64,000 bases of DNA. Origin: Mesostigma viride. Its lineage: Eukaryota; Streptophyta; Mesostigmatophyceae; Mesostigmatales; Mesostigmataceae. The stretch's first letter is position 1. Every line of letters begins with the position of its first letter. Both the position numbers and the translations under genes were made by a program. Below the pieces are notes generated by a model that saw only the letters and a program-made list of their open reading frames with translations, was not told the DNA's origin and did no database searches. This document shows positions 45,085 to 64,000 of this stretch, one piece after another. The stretch covers positions 7,890,693 to 7,954,692 of the forward strand of contig RPFO01000154.1 of assembly GCA_009746045.1 (NCBI GenBank), read 5' to 3'.

Positions 45085-47410
45085 ACACGTGACTGCGTCA
45101 GGTGAACATAATGTCCTCAGTGGGAGGGGAACATGGGATGGAATGGATGAGGTAAGCTATCTAGGTCCTAGTTACAGGGGCGGTGTGGGCACCGCGGCCC
45201 GAATCGCTACAGTATTACTGTAGTACTGTATGAATGCCATACGCGGTCACACGCGGAGCCCCCACAAACTTGGCGGTGGTCTCCTTCATCACTACTTGCC
45301 ATCTAGCTATCCTCATCCTTGCGTACCATCTGCCTTCATATTACAGACAAACCAGGAGGCTGCCCGGGTGTGAGCCCGTCACGTCTAGTGTAGCACATGT
45401 CCATGCCGAGTCTATCACGAAAAGTCCACGTACGAGTGGCGGCCCTGCCGCGCGCGGCCTGGGGCACGCCAGGTGAGGACATAACGCCCATGCAGGCTGG
45501 GCGGGCTTGGTGCCAGCTAGTCTATCTGATGTGTCTACCTGATCTGTGCGGGCCAGGTGCCCGGCTAGGCCCAGGCGCCTGTGCCTTATAATGTGGGAAA
45601 CATAGGGCAAATCAGCGTACAAATCCTCATTACTAATTTGCAAACCAAAGGGGATGTTAAGGGCCTTGCGCAGCATCTTGGTGACGTTGCCGTCGAGTCG
45701 TTGCTCCAGCTCCTGCGTCAGTGTCCAGGTCTCGGCGCCATAGGTCAGGCCGGATCGTCAGAATGACGACCTTGAAGAGGTCACGCTTGACGATACAGGG
45801 TAGGGCGGGGTTGCTCCACCAGCGGCGGTGGTCATGGAGTTCCGCCCACGCCATGCCGATCCGTGTCGTCAGGTCGTCCTCGCAGTCGGGAAGCCAACTG
45901 CCGAGCAGCTTGAAGCGGCCTGAAGGAGGGTAGTTGACCTCGGTGTCGTCTAAGAGGCGGAGTGTGGGTGGGGGCCCTGCCATGCCGAGGGCCAGGGCCT
46001 CCGTTTTGGGGCTGATTTCTAGACCAACCGCCCGAGCCTCGCGCGCCAGGCAGTCCAGCCAAAGTTGGGCAGACTCCGGCTTCTCGATGAGCGTGATGTC
46101 GTCGGCATAAATGAGGTCAGCTCAGTAAGTTCTGCTTGTTAGTCGGCCCCCCTTCCCCAAGCTCGTTCGTGATCGCTAGGCCAGGGGCACGGCCTGCAAT
46201 GCTAGCAAAGCGAGCACGCGCCTGGCGCATAACATAATCCACTACAATAATAAACAGGTACGGCGACAGGACGCAACCCTGCCAGTCGACGCCGGTCTGC
46301 AGTGGACATTGCGGGGTAATGCCGTGTTGAGTGCGCACCGAAGTGGTCGACCCCTCATACAGCGTGCGGATGACGGTAATCAGGGGAGTGGGGACGCGAG
46401 CGCGAGCAAGTACAGCCCATTATTAGAGCGTCCCAGAGGACAGAATCAAAAGCCTTGATGAAGTCGACGAAGATCAGGATGGCGGGAAACTCACCGGGTA
46501 CTTGCAGGAGAGCGATTTCCTCGAAGAGGCGACGCGCGACGAAGATGGCCATGACGGTGTTGCGCCCAGGACGAAAGCCCATTTGACTTTCCCCTAGGTG
46601 ACAGTCGAGAGCAGAACGAAGGCGAATGAGGATCATGCGCATGAACAACTTGAGTGCGGCGCTCTGGATGCAGCCGACTCCTCGGTACGATTGGCGGGGT
46701 CGTCAGGGGAACCTTTGTTTTTGTACAGCATAATACGGTAGCTGTGCTGCCACTCAGGAATCGGCGGCTCGTCGGCAAGCAGGATCCGGTTGCAGACGTC
46801 AAGCAGGAACCCCGTGAGCGCTGTCAGCTTAATCACCGGGGCGGGGAGCTGGTTAGGGCTAACGGCGGCGTAGAAGCGGAGTTGCTTGGCGGCGGTGCTC
46901 AGCTCGAGCTCGGTGAACGGCGGTAGCTCGTTGGGGTCGGCCAGGGGTTCCGCCAGGGCCGGGTACGTGTAGTCCTGCTCAGCGGCAGGCGGCGTGGGCG
47001 GCGCAGCCAGGGACGCCTGCAGGCGCCAGGCGTGCGGCCGCCAGAGGGCCAAGCGGCGGAGGCGGCGGGGGGGCGCCGAGCAGCCGGGACTGGGAGGAAT
47101 ACCACTGGTCAAGCTGCTGCTGCGGTGAGCCAGAGAGCGTCCGCGGCGCCGGCTGGCCGTTGGGCGTGACGCAGGCGGGTCCAGGCGTAATTGCCGTGCT
47201 GGTCCTGGAGGTGGGCGAAGTACTCGCGGACATGGAGGTCCTCCCGCTCCTGGGTCGCCTGCCGGATGGCCGAGTGGTAATCGGCTTTGAGGGGTTGTGG
47301 GTTAACCCTGGGTATGCCCCTAAAACCCCTCAGGCTCCGGTAGAGGCCTCTATATTCTCCCAAACCGGCGCCTCTAAATGTGTTCCAAGCCAATATCTGT
47401 GGGCTCTGGA
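45085..47410 (-). pseudogene. LINE (non-LTR retrotransposon), 5'-truncated, RT frame-broken
   Basis: Read right to left: a linker region near 47290-47110; FTELELSTAAKQLRF and SYRIMLYKNKGSPDDPANR (RT motifs 0-2) at about 46920-46680; ESQMGFRPGRNTV and FVDFIKAFDSVLWDAL at about 46590-46430; GVDWQGCVLSPYLFI at about 46290; LIYADDITLIEK (catalytic YADD) at about 46115-46080; GLEISPKTEALALGM at about 46020; C-terminal HRRLGLAGHLART at about 45580. Several frame changes separate these. No endonuclease domain is seen. The 3' end abuts a TTAA-rich tail at 45040-45083. Confidence 0.8.
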
Positions 47411-47851
47411 CCATGGGGCAGCCTTACTGCATCTGTTATGAGTCATCGTGCTTTGCCCATGCAGAGAACCACTCTCTGCTGAGACGCCATCATGCCCTAG
47501 CCATTGCTGAGCCATGATCATCTTCCACCCCATGTCAAGGAGACAACTTTGCACCGGCCATGTCCGCAACTTTGCACAGCTGCTGGAATACATGGTGGCG
47601 CAGGTGCACCTCAGTTGTGCACCCCGAGTAGGTGGCAGTTTACACCCACCACCTGCAGGTGTCGCCTAGAATGTATTAAAAACCATATGCCCCTTCTCAG
47701 GGATATGTGTTACATATCCTCCCCACGGATCTATTAATTAATTAATTAATCCTCTCCACGGAGGTATGTTATTTAATTAATATTAAGCCATTAATTAATA
47801 TTTAATTAATTAATGGCTCCGTGCTGGTCACTGCAGGCAAGCCTCGTCAGT
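47411..47851. other. Intergenic DNA between the LINE and the GFAT 3' end
   Basis: No gene is seen. An AT-rich ATTAATTAA tract lies at 47735-47815. On the - strand a TGTAA at about 47711-47715 could serve GFAT 3'-end formation, 137 nt past its stop. Confidence 0.35.
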
Positions 47852-59448
<11,597 letters not shown>

Positions 59449-60820
59449 TTTCTTGTTGTGGGATGACCTGCGGGACGTGCTGTGTTTTTATAATTAACGG
59501 CAACCGTCACGGCCCACCCCCATTGTCATCGCCATCATATCGCAGGAAGGCTGCATTTTTTGCAGCGGCATTCTCGTCCCCATTGTCGTTTCTTTGTATA
59601 CACCCTGCTACAGCTCCTAGGCGCAAATTTCAAAGTACTTCCTGGCAAAAAGATTATGACAAGTTGCTACGGTTGAAGCCCGTCGTTTCAGAGTAAGACA
59701 GCGCGCGAGCGACTGGCTATTGCCGTAATCCTTTCGGGTCAGCTCACGCGAATGGCCCTCTATTCCATCATGCCAGCCTTGCTATGGTGGCAATCATGCC
59801 AGCCTTGCTATGGTGCCACTGCCCACTAGCAATCTGGCATATGATGGAGTCACACCAGTCACCACAACTCACCGCATTGTGGCAGGTCACCCCCCTGTCG
59901 CAAATCTTTCGCCAGCACACCATGAGCACAGTGCACACTCCAATCTTGGCCAGCATCTTGACCAGCACACTCTTGCGCGTCCGGCCACCGTCTAGTACAG
60001 TGTAGTAGCGAAATTTTGTGCGAAAAATCGCGCCTCCGATAGATTCTCTGCTGCCCATGTGCGGCGTGGGATCCAACAAACAAACAAACTAAACTGAACG
60101 ACCAACGTGTGGCCCGCGCGTATGTGGACCGCGCGTCCGGACTTGCGATCTTCGAAATTCTGCCAAGTGCCATGACCGCCAGGTTCCTAGCAAAGGAGCT
60201 GCAACAAGACGTAGGTCCTCCGATGTCCGTATAAGGGAGGTTGCCGTTGACGCGGCTAACATGCGCCAGCTGTCAGCCGTGCTTGGACGTTTGTTTGTTT
60301 ATTAGTGTTTACAACAAGTTTTGTATGGCACGTGATGACATTGACAGCATTAGGAGTGGGGGAAATTTACCAGGCGATGAACGCTGCAGACACTTTCGAT
60401 CCCTACTAAAACCGCAGCGTTTCTGTCAATATAGACTCCATTGCCCGCGCACAGAAGCTCGAGTTCTGAAGCATTTCTACAAAGTAATCGCCCACTGAGC
60501 AGAACCAGTTTCAGACGGTTGGAAGGTGTAATGGACATCTCTTATGCGGACAATTATTAGCCAGGGGGGGCCATAGCATGTCACGGAAATGCGTTGAATG
60601 AGTGGCTCTTTCTCAACGGGCTTTTAAGTGGACACACAGAACCTGTTGCACGCTGAGGGCGTTCCGGATTCAGCCCTGTTGCTCGATAGGCGCCAAATGA
60701 CACCCGCAGTGCAAGGGTGTGGCTACAGTGGCTCACCTCGGCGGATTTTGACGCTGCAAACGCGCAGTTCGGGCAGAAACTGAGCGGGACTGTGCGTCCG
60801 AAGAAGGCCGTGGAAAGCCA
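59449..60820. promoter_or_regulatory. Divergent intergenic region between GFAT and the GT47-like gene
   Basis: The two start codons face away from each other, 1.37 kb apart, so both promoters must lie here. A 25-bp direct repeat (ATGCCAGCCTTGCTATGGTG) occurs at about 59770 and 59796. I see no clear TATA box and no other gene. Confidence 0.5.

Positions 60821-64000
<3,180 letters not shown>

Overview
The window looks like nuclear DNA of a green-lineage eukaryote, most likely a chlorophyte alga. The signs are GT-AG introns in every recognisable gene, plant-type LRRs split one repeat per exon, a very long Ser/Pro-rich (hydroxyproline-rich glycoprotein) exon, and candidate TGTAA 3'-end signals. 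The species cannot be named from the sequence. Exon models were read by hand from splice consensus, codon phase and family motifs.

Left part (1-42.1 kb, + strand). Gene A (exons 93-4275) is the 3' part of a secreted LRR / Cys-rich / short Pro-rich protein. Gene B (about 5.5-42.1 kb) appears to be a paralogue in tandem. It encodes an LRR N-cap, about eight LRRs, a C-cap, the same Cys module, a roughly 1,000-residue Pro-rich stalk, Ig-like ectodomains, about seven membrane segments and a long tail ending in a duplicated exon. All exon phases in my model are compatible, at about 2,750 residues. Two single-base losses in the Pro-rich exon break its frame as written. One 12.6 kb intron of gene B holds an LTR retrotransposon (8365-16013, 5-bp target duplication GCTAC) nested among other repeats, and a GC-rich palindrome at 18.2-19.0 kb.

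Middle (42.1-47.8 kb). This intergenic stretch is full of mobile DNA: 5'-truncated LINE copies with TTAA-rich tails, and a 1.69 kb element with 14-bp terminal inverted repeats flanked by TTAA (piggyBac-like ends).

Right part (47.8-64 kb). A complete nine-exon gene for glutamine:fructose-6-phosphate aminotransferase (GFAT, 727 residues) lies on the - strand at 47852-59448. Its introns are inflated by tandem arrays, and three of them contain copies of that intron's own exon end plus 5' splice site. A divergent + strand gene starts at 60821 and runs off the right edge. It has a signal anchor, a stem, and the start of an exostosin-like (GT47) glycosyltransferase domain. GFAT opens the route to UDP-GlcNAc and GT47 enzymes use nucleotide sugars, so the pair may share a wall/glycan theme with genes A and B; that link is inference.
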